NCBI GenBank assembly: GCA_964514665.1
Contig: CAZESH010000092.1
Location: 1-13,659 of the forward strand
Length of the DNA: 13,659 nt
Source of the DNA: CAZESH01 sp964514665
Lineage (GTDB): Bacteria; Bacillota; Bacilli; Paenibacillales; KCTC-25726
Reading direction: 5' to 3'
In this document: positions 5,744 through 13,451 of the stretch, one piece after another
Position numbering within the stretch: position 1 is the stretch's first letter
Layout: the number at the start of each line of letters is the position of its first letter
The notes under the pieces: model-generated
The model's database searches: none
The model's input: the letters and a program-made list of their open reading frames with translations, nothing else
Told to the model about the DNA's origin: nothing
Made by a program: the position numbers and the translations under genes

Positions 5744-7808
5744 ATTGTTTTCCTTTCACTGTTCCGTAAACGACTCCCGTTCCATGCAGTAAACGGGGAA
5801 TGGCCGGCAGAAACCACAACCGCACGGAGGTGGCCGTTTTCGACTGAACATATACAGATGTTTTTTGTAAATCCCTGTCCGTATTTAATTGAATCAACGC
5901 CATCATTCTGGCAAGCTTGCCTTCTTTTCCCCCTTGCAGCAAAAACAAGCGCAAATAATCTGGATAGGTCAACTTAATCCGCTTCAGCTTGGCGGAAAGC
6001 TCGACCGGAGTGCCTTGAGTCAGCAGCTTCATGTCCTCGTATGCCTTTGCCGATCCTTCAGCAATTGCCGTCAGCGCGATCAAAAGAGGGTGGCCTTCCG
6101 CCGCTTTTTTCGGATCTGTCAAGGCTTCCACGGTACGAATTGCCAAACGCAGCGAGTACATTTCCGCATATGCGGCCGAAAGATTGCCTTGACAGGTGGA
6201 AAGCCCGTACAAAACATATTCCGATTCCTGGTTATGAATAACATGAGAAGTCTGCGCCCAACTTTCTACCGCCTCTTTACGGGCAGATAAAGTCCGGTAA
6301 TTAAAATAAGTCAGCACATATTCATCCAGATACATCCTGTCGCGAACAGCATCGATCCCATTCAACATGCGGCTAAGCCAAGCGATTGATTCCATGCCGA
6401 AATCTCCGGGATTTTTGGACAGATTATGATTGTTGATAAAATCATTAGTTTCCGTATTCGTGGATGGGCGATAATAAGCCGCTAACCCGTTCTTGCCCGT
6501 CAATCTCCGATAAGCGTTCGAATCGGCACTGCTGCATACGGCTGAACCGGCAGCCTGCTCCACTTCTGAAAATACGTCCTGCGCCTTTTTTTGCTGCTCG
6601 TTTTTTAACCGCTTGATGCTGCTTTGGCGGCTTTTTCTTTTATCCGCTTCTACCGACAGGCTTTGGAACCACTGCGAGCTCCGCGCTATTCCTGATTGGC
6701 AGGTGCTGCTTAACTTGATCGCATCGGTTTGCGGTTTAGCCTCGGCTGTCATTTGCAGCACGACACCCAAAGCGGAAAGCGAAGCCCCGATCGCGGATTT
6801 AAAAGCAAAAAAATAATCGTCACCCAATATTTCGATATGATCGCTTACTTCGTAAGCTTGCGGATGATCACTATGTTCGGCCTGTGAACGCATTTTTTCA
6901 ATTTTTTGCTGTATTTGTTCATCGAGGCTTCTCGCTTGATTCAATACGACGTAAATATCCTGTGCTTGCTGAGTAAGCCGCGTGAAATCGTATTGTGACT
7001 TCTGGCTCAGTCCTGACAACAGGGCATCTCTTCTGCCGAATAGAGACAGCATCTGTGAAAGGGCCTGCAGCTGCCGGCTTTTATCCGACTGCGCTTGCTC
7101 GCTCTTGACTTCCATGCGGGAAATGGCGGCCATTTGCTTCATCAAATCTGCCTTGTCCACGCCTTGCAGACGGGATTGCAGGGTGGAAAGTTCTTCCGCC
7201 ATGATTGCGCATTGCGACAATGATGCCCGTATCCCTTCGCTTAGCTTCAGCGAGCTCTGCAGGGCGCTGTCTAGCTGCTGTTCCCTTTTGTCCAGCAGCT
7301 GCTCCATTTCGGAAGCAGCTGAGACAAAATGTTCGGCCGAGGCTACCGTCTCACTCGACGATCCGAAAGCATCTTTCACATTTTTGGCAAAAGTGACAGG
7401 TGCCTTATATTTCATATCCTCAAGCACTTGTTGATTGAAGACGTCGGGATTCCCCAAATCATACAAAATTTTCAGATGCACCGGCTGTTCGCCCTGCAAA
7501 TGCACGCGAATCAGCGAGAAGGGCGAGTCGACGGAAGCGGATAAATTGCCGGAAACGATCTCATGCATGATTTCCTGCTGCTCGTAGCCGGAAAGAGCGA
7601 TTCCAAACAGGCCGTACTTTCTTAATTCCCGGTCGTATGCGGAAAAGATCGAACGCAGCCCCGCTTTTGCCGCAAGCTCGCTGTCATGCTCGGCCAGCTT
7701 CATGCGGGAAAAATCGATCAATACCGAGACGAACAAAAAAATGGCGGAAACCACGATGATCAAATATACGGTAACGGATCCTTTCGTTTCTTTCAGCAAC
7801 GGTTTCAA
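5709..7808 (-). CDS. DUF5702 / TadG-like extracytoplasmic protein with coiled coil (699 aa)
   Basis: A long protein starting at TTG 7808, with GGAGGATAGGA just upstream overlapping the end of the TadE-like gene, which ends six bases earlier. Residues ~10-32 form one membrane segment (KGSVTVYLIIVVSAIFL), followed by IDFSRMKLAEHDSELAAKAG, the start typical of DUF5702/TadG-like proteins of monoderm Tad loci. Residues ~160-310 are rich in Leu, Gln, Glu and Ser in heptad-like spacing and probably form a coiled coil. The C-terminal ~250 residues look globular and contain no von Willebrand A motif of classical TadG. Gly precedes the hydrophobic segment, but the +5 residue is Tyr, so cleavage by the prepilin peptidase is doubtful. 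It probably spans the thick cell wall as a scaffold for the pilus; that role is inferred. Confidence 0.8.
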   Translation of the reverse strand: MKPLLKETKGSVTVYLIIVVSAIFLFVSVLIDFSRMKLAEHDSELAAKAGLRSIFSAYDRELRKYGLFGIALSGYEQQEIMHEIVSGNLSASVDSPFSLIRVHLQGEQPVHLKILYDLGNPDVFNQQVLEDMKYKAPVTFAKNVKDAFGSSSETVASAEHFVSAASEMEQLLDKREQQLDSALQSSLKLSEGIRASLSQCAIMAEELSTLQSRLQGVDKADLMKQMAAISRMEVKSEQAQSDKSRQLQALSQMLSLFGRRDALLSGLSQKSQYDFTRLTQQAQDIYVVLNQARSLDEQIQQKIEKMRSQAEHSDHPQAYEVSDHIEILGDDYFFAFKSAIGASLSALGVVLQMTAEAKPQTDAIKLSSTCQSGIARSSQWFQSLSVEADKRKSRQSSIKRLKNEQQKKAQDVFSEVEQAAGSAVCSSADSNAYRRLTGKNGLAAYYRPSTNTETNDFINNHNLSKNPGDFGMESIAWLSRMLNGIDAVRDRMYLDEYVLTYFNYRTLSARKEAVESWAQTSHVIHNQESEYVLYGLSTCQGNLSAAYAEMYSLRLAIRTVEALTDPKKAAEGHPLLIALTAIAEGSAKAYEDMKLLTQGTPVELSAKLKRIKLTYPDYLRLFLLQGGKEGKLARMMALIQLNTDRDLQKTSVYVQSKTATSVRLWFLPAIPRLLHGTGVVYGTVKGKQYEMETTAAFSY

Positions 7809-7814
7809 CGTATC

Positions 7815-8855
7815 CTATCCTCCGTCCTCGTCATGAATCACGATAATAATGCCGCTTCGTTCCAGTTCATTCCGCAGCTTGGCAGATAAACCGATAGAAT
7901 CGTCTTTTTTCCTGCGAAAAAAATGCCAAACGACCCCTTTTACCTGAAGCTTGCGCATCAATTCCAAATCCTTGGCCAGCTGTCCGCGAACCTCTTTTGA
8001 ATAGGATTGAGTGCCGTAATAGGCTTGATGGGCGACCCCTCCCGAATCCAGCGCATCCACCATCCGCCAAGTACCGTATTCCTCGGTGGAAAAGTGTGAT
8101 TCCCTGCCATGAACCAAGTGCTGAAGATAGCGTTTGGCCTGGTCATGCGTATCAAAGGATTGAATGCGGTCGGATCCCGTTTCGCCCGAACGAACCGGCT
8201 CGTCTGAATTTTGATCATTCTGCTTTTGAGCTCCTTGTTTCCCTATCCATTGTTTGACCTCCGGCGCATAAGTTCGCACAATATCCACAAGGCGGATAAA
8301 TTCAGCCGGTTCCGTCACTGCAGAACTGGTTTGGCCGCTATTCACCCAAGCCGGAAAAAGGGACTGAAGCGGTTTGGGCGCAGAAAACAGCGTCTGCAGC
8401 TGAACGGAAACCTTGCGGTTCAACCAATGATTGTAGTATGCCGTTTGACCGGATACCGATGGCGGAAGGATGGCATGAATCCGCTGCAATTTTCTGCCGA
8501 TCAGTGAAGCACCGATTGTCAGCGTATCCTTGCTGCCGAACGACAGTTTGTTTGCGTCCGCAGCGTTGGCAAAACCGAGCCAATCCAAAGCCCCGTCATC
8601 GGTTGTGCGCCAATACAAGCCGTCTTCAGCACCGACATAATAATCTCCCGTAAGCAGCGACTTATGACTGTTGTCCCAAGTAAAGGCCAGTCGCTCGGAG
8701 GCCTGCACCGCATTAAAATAAATAAAAAATTGAAGATACAAAAACATGCCGAAAAAAATCATCGCGAGCGTGATCAGGATGACGACGGGAAAAAGCAGCG
8801 AGCTTTCCAGCGTAAAATTCCCCTTTTCTTCTTCCATCCATTTTCCGCTGCCCAT
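7815..8855 (-). CDS. TadE-like pseudopilin (first copy, 346 aa)
   Basis: The N-terminus reads EEEKGNFTLESSLLFPV followed by a hydrophobic segment to about residue 48. Gly12 at -1 and Glu at +5 of the mature chain fit a class III (Flp-type) prepilin peptidase site, and the whole stretch is the TadE signature. The remaining ~300 residues should lie outside the membrane. They contain no motif I know; near the C-terminus a basic FFRRKKDDS segment is followed by an acidic end. ATG 8855 has AGGGTG six bases upstream, and the Flp pilin stops 10 bases before it. It is longer than usual TadE proteins (about 150-250 aa), which suggests a specialised extracellular domain, perhaps a tip or anchoring unit. 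Confidence 0.82.
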   Translation of the reverse strand: MGSGKWMEEEKGNFTLESSLLFPVVILITLAMIFFGMFLYLQFFIYFNAVQASERLAFTWDNSHKSLLTGDYYVGAEDGLYWRTTDDGALDWLGFANAADANKLSFGSKDTLTIGASLIGRKLQRIHAILPPSVSGQTAYYNHWLNRKVSVQLQTLFSAPKPLQSLFPAWVNSGQTSSAVTEPAEFIRLVDIVRTYAPEVKQWIGKQGAQKQNDQNSDEPVRSGETGSDRIQSFDTHDQAKRYLQHLVHGRESHFSTEEYGTWRMVDALDSGGVAHQAYYGTQSYSKEVRGQLAKDLELMRKLQVKGVVWHFFRRKKDDSIGLSAKLRNELERSGIIIVIHDEDGG

Positions 8856-8865
8856 GCTTCACACC

Positions 8866-9075
8866 CTACTTGTCGATGTTGAGATTGACGTCATTTTGAA
8901 AATCCGACAGCTTGTTGTCCGAATTGTTCAATAGCTGCTGTACCCAGTGCACAATCCATCTGCGGAAAGCAATTGCAATTATTACGATAACCGCGATAAT
9001 CAAAATGATTTCCAAAGTGCCCAAGCCGTCTTCTTCCTTGAAAAAGCGATGCCATCTTCTCATTAAAGCGTTCAT
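8866..9075 (-). CDS. Flp1-like type IVb/IVc major pilin (69 aa)
   Basis: The likely structural subunit of the pilus. A 17-residue charged leader (FKEEDG at its end) precedes LGTLEIILIIAVIVIIAIAF, so cleavage after Gly17 leaves Glu at +5, exactly the Flp prepilin pattern. The +6 residue is Ile instead of the Tyr of the proteobacterial Flp GluTyr motif, as is common in the Flp1-like family of Firmicutes. The mature chain would be about 52 aa: one long hydrophobic helix and a short polar tail rich in Asn and Asp. GGAGG lies six bases before the ATG, the strongest site in the operon, as expected for an abundant subunit. It lies between the TadC and TadE-like genes, 13 and 10 bases away. Confidence 0.92.
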   Translation of the reverse strand: MNALMRRWHRFFKEEDGLGTLEIILIIAVIVIIAIAFRRWIVHWVQQLLNNSDNKLSDFQNDVNLNIDK

Positions 9076-9088
9076 GTAATGCCTCCTT

Positions 9089-9967
9089 TTAATTGTTCAT
9101 CATCAATATCGCCGGTGCGGTAACAATCACCATGATGACGAAAAAGACGATCACCATCGGAAAAACCATTTTTGAAGAAGCTTCCTCTCCCAGTGTCTTC
9201 GTGATGTTCTTGCGCTTCTCCCAGCCTTCCCTCGTTAATTCCCTCAGCTTCAACACGATTTCGTCGCCGCCCCGGCGGTAATGAATCAACGCAGCCGACA
9301 CGAACATTGAAACCTCCTGAACTGCACACCTTCTGGAGAATTGCTCCATCGCCTCGGGAAAGGTTTTCCTGAGTGCGACATCCCGCTTCATTTCCGACAG
9401 CTCCTGAAGCAACCTGCTGCTTTTGTTGCGATCACTCCCGTCTGCACATCGCAAAATCGCGCTCTGCAGCGTATCTCCGGCATTGACCATCAAAGCAACC
9501 TTGGTCATCAGCTCCGGCAAGTCGATTACGATCGAACGTTTGACACGATCTGCCTTCGTCTTCAACTCACGAATCATAAGCATCGGCACAAAAATAAAGA
9601 AAATCGGGCTGATCGCGATAAATAAATGATCCTGCATGAGAACATCCATTAAAATAAAAGCCCACTGCAGTGCAAAGGAAGCAAAAAGCATCTCTCCGTA
9701 TACCCGTTTCGTCAGCGCCATCACCTGGTTTTTTCTAATGCGGTATATAATCATAACGCTGCTGTTGACCGTTAAGGTCAACGACGAGAAACGTTCAGCC
9801 ATACGAAACCGCTCCACCAGCCATTGAAAAGGACTTGCAGCCGCTGTCAGCAGCGTTTGCTGCGGGAATGGATGCACAAGCGGCGGACGCTTGCGCAAAT
9901 TGAACCATGCTCCCAAATACAGCAAAATTTCCACAATTAAGATAGTTAACGGCACGATCTCAGCCAT
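9089..9967 (-). CDS. tadC: TadC, type II/IV secretion F-type inner-membrane platform protein
   Basis: A 292-aa polytopic protein. An N-terminal segment (IVPLTILIVEILLYLGAWF) and a hairpin pair at about 110-150 (LFASFALQWAFILM and LFIAISPIFFIFVPMLMI) precede the cytoplasmic T2SSF-type helical domain at ~160-260 (LPELMTKVALMVNAGDTLQSAI, later MFVSAALIHYRRGGDEIVLKL), and the chain ends in a last membrane helix. This is the layout of TadC. With TadB it forms the platform that couples the TadA ATPase to pilin extraction from the membrane. It starts seven bases after the TadB stop; the nearest binding site (AAGG) is weak and rather distant, so coupling to TadB translation is likely. Confidence 0.9.
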   Translation of the reverse strand: MAEIVPLTILIVEILLYLGAWFNLRKRPPLVHPFPQQTLLTAAASPFQWLVERFRMAERFSSLTLTVNSSVMIIYRIRKNQVMALTKRVYGEMLFASFALQWAFILMDVLMQDHLFIAISPIFFIFVPMLMIRELKTKADRVKRSIVIDLPELMTKVALMVNAGDTLQSAILRCADGSDRNKSSRLLQELSEMKRDVALRKTFPEAMEQFSRRCAVQEVSMFVSAALIHYRRGGDEIVLKLRELTREGWEKRKNITKTLGEEASSKMVFPMVIVFFVIMVIVTAPAILMMNN

Positions 9968-9974
9968 AGCAGCA

Positions 9975-10814
9975 TCAAACCTTCATACTCATAATTTTTT
10001 GGGTCATCCAATAACTGGCGGCAAATGCCAGCAAAGCGGCACTCATGATTACCCGCCCCAATCCTTGGTACAAGGGAAGCGCATAGTCCGGAGAACTGAA
10101 GGTTATAAATGCAATAATCATAAACGGCAGGATGGAAAGAATATGGGCTTCGAATTTTTTTTGTGCAATCAAAACGTTAATTTCCTGACTGATCTCTATT
10201 TTTTCTCCAATCATATGGGATGTTCTGCCGATCACTTCGACCAGATCGCCGCCTGTTCTTTTGCAGGACTGAAAGGCTTCGGAAAAATTAACGACATCTT
10301 CTTCATCGATCCTGCGGCTCAACTCCAGTACGGCCTGTTCAACCGGTATGCCGTTCTTGACCTTTTGATTGATGATTTCGATTTCGCGGATCATATCATT
10401 CTGCGGATCGCCATAAAGCAGCTGCAGGTCTCCCACGATTTCAAGAAAGCCGTTTTCCACCGATTTTCCCGAACCGAGTGCGGCAGATAGCGAGTACAAG
10501 GCCGTTTTAAACTGATAAATGAACGTTTCCCGGCGGCGCTTCAGCTTCTTTGCGGCGAGCATTTTCGGATAATAACAGCCAAGCGCGCTGAAGCATAAGG
10601 CTATAATCAAGCTTTTATAGAACAAATAGCCGATGGCGAAAAAAAACGGTAGCGAAATCAACAGCGCAAAAAGTGTTTCTTTCCAGTTCAAGCGGTAGTG
10701 GCCATAGTCGTCAGAATCCTGTTTTTTCCGGTTTTTCCGAGCTGCTGAGCGCTGATACATCCCGATAAAGAACCAAACCAACAAACCTGCACCAAGAGCC
10801 GCCAAGATTACCAC
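9975..10814 (-). CDS. tadB: TadB, type II/IV secretion F-type inner-membrane platform protein
   Basis: 279 aa from the GTG at 10814, chosen because a perfect GGAGGTGAT lies six bases upstream; an ATG at 10856 in the same frame would overlap TadA and has no comparable site. An N-terminal membrane segment (VVILAALGAGLLVWFFIGMY) is followed by a second hydrophobic stretch at about 50-85, the T2SSF domain at ~100-220 (FKTALYSLSAALGSGKSVENG and a second half with FSEAFQSCKRTGGDLVEVI), and two C-terminal membrane helices. TadB is the partner of TadC in the pilus platform. The TadA stop codon is embedded in the binding site, so the two genes are translationally coupled. Confidence 0.9.
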   Translation of the reverse strand: MVILAALGAGLLVWFFIGMYQRSAARKNRKKQDSDDYGHYRLNWKETLFALLISLPFFFAIGYLFYKSLIIALCFSALGCYYPKMLAAKKLKRRRETFIYQFKTALYSLSAALGSGKSVENGFLEIVGDLQLLYGDPQNDMIREIEIINQKVKNGIPVEQAVLELSRRIDEEDVVNFSEAFQSCKRTGGDLVEVIGRTSHMIGEKIEISQEINVLIAQKKFEAHILSILPFMIIAFITFSSPDYALPLYQGLGRVIMSAALLAFAASYWMTQKIMSMKV

Positions 10815-10820
10815 GAATTG

Positions 10821-10829
10821 ATCACCTCC
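10821..10829 (-). promoter_or_regulatory. Full-length Shine-Dalgarno site overlapping the TadA stop
   Basis: GGAGGTGAT contains the TGA stop of the TadA gene and is six bases from the GTG of TadB. It decides the TadB start and shows stop-start coupling between the ATPase and platform genes. Confidence 0.8.
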
Positions 10830-12066
10830 GCACCGATGAAACCAGATCTCGCTCACTAAAACCGGACATTTCCAGCTTTCGCAAACGCTTTAGCGAACTT
10901 CCCGACGGCTCCAGTGAACCGATAATGCCGCCATCGGGACTTTCTCCTCGCTTGGCAAAACGGTAAAGCGGATTTAAAATTACTTCATTTTGCTTAAAAT
11001 CAACGATCTCGGTAATTTCCGTTACCCTGCGGCTGCGGTCCTGAAATCTGGAAAGATGAATCATGATGTCCACAGCGGAGCTGATCTGCTTACGGATTAC
11101 GGGAATGGGCAAATCGGCGGCGCTGTGCACCATCGTCTCCAATCGGCCGATCATGTCCGCGACATTATTGGCGTGACCGGTGGACAGCGAACCGTCATGG
11201 CCGGTATTCATTGCCTGCAGCATGTCCAAAGCCTCGCCGCCCCGCACCTCGCCTACGATAATCCGGTTTGGCCTCATTCTTAGTGAAGCGCGGATCAAAT
11301 CGCGGATGGGAATGCTGCCCTTCCCTTCCGAATTGGGATTTCTCGTTTCCATCCGAATGAGATTGGGAATCCCGACGATGTTCAATTCCGCCGAGTCCTC
11401 AATCGTAATGACCCGTTCGTCCTTGGGAATGCATTCCGCAAGCGCATTAAGCAGTGTCGTCTTCCCGGAGCCCGTTCCGCCGCTGATGAACAGATTATAG
11501 CCGCAAATCACCAGTGTTTGCAGAAAAGACGCGGCTTCTTCATTCAAGGCCCCCTTCTGTACGAGCTCCTGCAGGGAGAGCGGATTTTCCGGAAATTTGC
11601 GGATGGTGAGCGCAGGTCCTTTCAGAGCGACCGGCGGAAGCACGATATGAACCCGCGAACCGTCCTGGAGTCTGGCGTCGACAATCGGCGTCGATTCATT
11701 GACGGTGCGATTGATTTTTCCGACAATCGACTGGATGATATCCTCCAACCGCTCGGAACTCTCAAACTTAGCCGGATGAAGCAGCAATTCTCCCTGTTTT
11801 TCAATGAAAATTTCGTCATGCCGGTTAACCATGATTTCAGTAATAGTCGGATCGTCAATCAAAGGCTGCAAAATGTCCAATCCGCGAAACGAATGATAGA
11901 TTCTGTCAATCAGATCTTTTCTTTGATGGAACGGCAGGTAATCCTCCAAGGATTGTTCCAGCACGGCTGTTTCGATCAGCTCCATCAATTGCTCATCGCT
12001 CAGCTCCAGGCCCGATTCGAGCTGCTGTTCAATTCGCTGCTTGAACATCCGATACCGTGCTTCCAT
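10822..12066 (-). CDS. tadA: TadA/CpaF family secretion ATPase
   Basis: The cytoplasmic motor of the pilus, 414 aa, normal for the family. After an N-terminal region (DDPTITEIMVNRHDEIFIE at ~71-89) come LQDGSRVHIVLPPVALKGPALTIRKF at ~133-158, Walker A GGTGSGKTT at 196-204, the acidic stretch VITIEDSAELNI at ~219-230, the Walker B region RIIVGEVRG at 268-276 and GSLSTGHAN with the His box at 292-300. All key residues are intact, so it should be active. CpaF/TadA enzymes power both extension and, in some systems, retraction. ATG 12066 follows a run of six G with seven-base spacing and overlaps the TadZ gene by 38 bases. A second ATG at 12048 is possible but has a poorer site. Confidence 0.95.
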   Translation of the reverse strand: MEARYRMFKQRIEQQLESGLELSDEQLMELIETAVLEQSLEDYLPFHQRKDLIDRIYHSFRGLDILQPLIDDPTITEIMVNRHDEIFIEKQGELLLHPAKFESSERLEDIIQSIVGKINRTVNESTPIVDARLQDGSRVHIVLPPVALKGPALTIRKFPENPLSLQELVQKGALNEEAASFLQTLVICGYNLFISGGTGSGKTTLLNALAECIPKDERVITIEDSAELNIVGIPNLIRMETRNPNSEGKGSIPIRDLIRASLRMRPNRIIVGEVRGGEALDMLQAMNTGHDGSLSTGHANNVADMIGRLETMVHSAADLPIPVIRKQISSAVDIMIHLSRFQDRSRRVTEITEIVDFKQNEVILNPLYRFAKRGESPDGGIIGSLEPSGSSLKRLRKLEMSGFSERDLVSSVRR

Positions 12067-13192
12067 TCACAACCCCCCACAGCATCTTGGCAAGCTTATC
12101 AGATAAACCAGCCAACGATTTGTTGAAAAGTTCCGAAGCGAATAGCTGCTCACCCTTATTCATTACTTTCCAGGCCGGTTCATAAGGAAGCTCGTATGCC
12201 AATTCGTACCCATCCGTCCATTGTTTTGACGTTGAAACGAATGCCTCTACCCGCTTGTTCATCACAAACCAACAATTGGACATAACTTTGGACTCGAATT
12301 TCTCCTTCCACTGCCTTTGCAAGCTTTGCAGCACCTTCAGGTTCTTCTCGCGGCATTGGAGATGATCGGTAACCAGCCAGACAATCTGCCGGCTAAGCGG
12401 GAAGGCTGCCGCAAATGCGCTGCGGAATGAAGAATCGATATCCAGGATTACCGCATCATACTGCGCATGCCCGATTAAGCCCTTGAGCAGTTCCTCCACC
12501 TCGGAATCCGATAATTCAAGCCATTCATCCATAAATTTCGGCGGAACAAGAAAATCGAATTTATGCTGGGGATGGCGGCGAATAAATTGTCCAATAACGG
12601 AATTCAGCTTGCTTTTATCGGCTTTGAGATAATAGAGCAGCTTCATGCCGTCATTTTCATCATGACAGGAAAGCAGTTTGCAAGCCGCCTGATTAAGCTC
12701 CATGTTCACATATAGGGTTTGCAGCCCGCGTACTGCGAACTGTTTGGCCAAATTCAGGGCAACCGTTGTCTTGCCGCTGCCGCCAGTGGCTGAATAAACG
12801 GAAATAAGCTTTGTACCGCGCCGTTCCGAGCCTGTATTCAGCTCTTCACGCGCTTCGAAGCAAATTTCCATCAATTGCGACAACAGCCGCTGCAAAGACT
12901 GGTATTTCAATACGTAACGGGCTTGCTCCTTATAGCGATGCTCATGCTCATTATCAATAAGTTCGACCTTGACCGCGAAATCGTTATTTGCACCAAAATC
13001 AGGCTGATCCATCCCTTCGAACAAATAAAGGTCGGCTTTTTCTCCTGCAGCACATGCCTGCTCGAATAAATCCATTTGTGTAAAGGACTGCATGGCCAGC
13101 TTATGGTGAAATTCCGAAGTGTTCACATATCTGACCAGCATCTGCAAATACGGCTCATCGCTCCCGCAAACGAAAATTTTAAGTTTCCGCAA
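12029..13192 (-). CDS. TadZ/CpaE-like ParA/MinD-family ATPase
   Basis: 387 aa from the TTG at 13192, preferred because GGAGGGGG lies just upstream; the frame reads back to a TTG at 13213 with no site of its own. Residues 1-~110 look like a degenerate receiver-type domain (LKIFVCGSDEPY, ADLYLFEG), as in CpaE and TadZ. A ParA/MinD-like ATPase follows: the P-loop ATGGSGKTTVALNLA at 135-149 and the Walker B-like YDAVILDID at 245-253. The signature Lys at the start of the deviant Walker A (KGG in MinD) is Thr here, a variation also known in other TadZ proteins. TadZ/CpaE places the pilus assembly machine in the cell, often at a pole. It is the first sizeable gene of the operon and overlaps TadA by 38 bases. 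Confidence 0.88.
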   Translation of the reverse strand: MRKLKIFVCGSDEPYLQMLVRYVNTSEFHHKLAMQSFTQMDLFEQACAAGEKADLYLFEGMDQPDFGANNDFAVKVELIDNEHEHRYKEQARYVLKYQSLQRLLSQLMEICFEAREELNTGSERRGTKLISVYSATGGSGKTTVALNLAKQFAVRGLQTLYVNMELNQAACKLLSCHDENDGMKLLYYLKADKSKLNSVIGQFIRRHPQHKFDFLVPPKFMDEWLELSDSEVEELLKGLIGHAQYDAVILDIDSSFRSAFAAAFPLSRQIVWLVTDHLQCREKNLKVLQSLQRQWKEKFESKVMSNCWFVMNKRVEAFVSTSKQWTDGYELAYELPYEPAWKVMNKGEQLFASELFNKSLAGLSDKLAKMLWGVVNGSTVSDVQAAN

Positions 13193-13196
13193 ATTT

Positions 13197-13204
13197 CCCC
13201 CTCC
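13197..13204 (-). promoter_or_regulatory. Ribosome binding site fixing the TadZ start
   Basis: GGAGGGGG on the minus strand, four bases from the TTG at 13192. The upstream in-frame TTG at 13213 would place this site inside the coding region, so the downstream TTG is favoured. Confidence 0.65.
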
Positions 13205-13217
13205 TATCTCCAACGCA

Positions 13218-13319
13218 TTAATCCGCTATCAGCAGCAATATTCCGCTGACAATCAGGATGAAAGACACCGCCATTACGACAAGCACCCATTTCTGTTCCT
13301 TCCCGTTCAAATTCCACAC
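13218..13319 (-). CDS. Possible 33-aa single-pass membrane peptide at the head of the tad operon
   Basis: From a GTG at 13319 the frame encodes WNLNGKEQKW followed by a hydrophobic helix of about 20 residues (VLVVMAVSFILIVSGILLL) and a short acidic end. GGTGAT lies six bases before the GTG, the same arrangement seen before TadB. The frame is open upstream to an ATG at 13451, but that would run through the terminator and overlap the preceding gene, so the longer 77-aa version is rejected. The gap to TadZ is 25 bases. I do not recognise it; a small membrane accessory to the Tad complex is possible, and a non-coding leader cannot be excluded. Confidence 0.45.
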   Translation of the reverse strand: MWNLNGKEQKWVLVVMAVSFILIVSGILLLIAD

Positions 13320-13342
13320 AGCTCGATCACCCGCCTCAACAT

Positions 13343-13385
13343 AAAAAGCACCGCAGTACAAGAACGAATTCTTGACTGCGGTGCT
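13343..13385 (-). terminator. Strong intrinsic terminator between the upstream gene and the tad operon
   Basis: AGCACCGCAGT (13347-13357 on the plus strand) pairs perfectly with ACTGCGGTGCT (13375-13385); past a one-base bulge CAAG/CTTG adds four pairs around an 8-nt loop. On the minus strand the hairpin is followed by five T (13343-13347); the plus side lacks a T-run. It ends transcription of the gene whose stop is at 13423. Because only 23 bases separate it from the GTG at 13319, it may also act as an attenuator for the tad operon. Confidence 0.88.
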
Positions 13386-13421
13386 TCCGCCGTTTATATC
13401 AATTGGTAAAAATGTGCTTTT

Positions 13422-13451
13422 ATTATACTGGATTCCCATTTCTTTTGGCAA
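13422..13451 (-). promoter_or_regulatory. Candidate SigA-type promoter ahead of the tad-operon terminator
   Basis: TTGCCA (13446-13451) and a perfect TATAAT (13422-13427) on the minus strand, 18 bases apart, overlapping the last codons of the upstream gene. Transcription would start near 13415, about 30 bases before the terminator hairpin, so the transcript would have to pass the terminator to reach TadZ. No better promoter was seen closer to the operon. Confidence 0.5.

Noticed and set aside
9891..10490. 199-aa plus-strand open frame
   Set aside because: Entirely antisense to TadB and the start of TadC, with no family signature.
11518..12126. 202-aa plus-strand open frame
   Set aside because: Antisense to the TadA ATPase, whose motifs are intact; no support as a gene.
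3286..13192. Competence or type IVa pilus system, or a conventional type II secretion system
   Set aside because: The ATPase is of the CpaF/TadA type, the platform is split into TadB and TadC, and the pilin is Flp1-like; all point to Tad.
13320..13451. 77-aa version of the small membrane protein starting at 13451
   Set aside because: It would pass through the strong terminator stem and overlap the upstream gene; a shorter start with a proper site exists at 13319.
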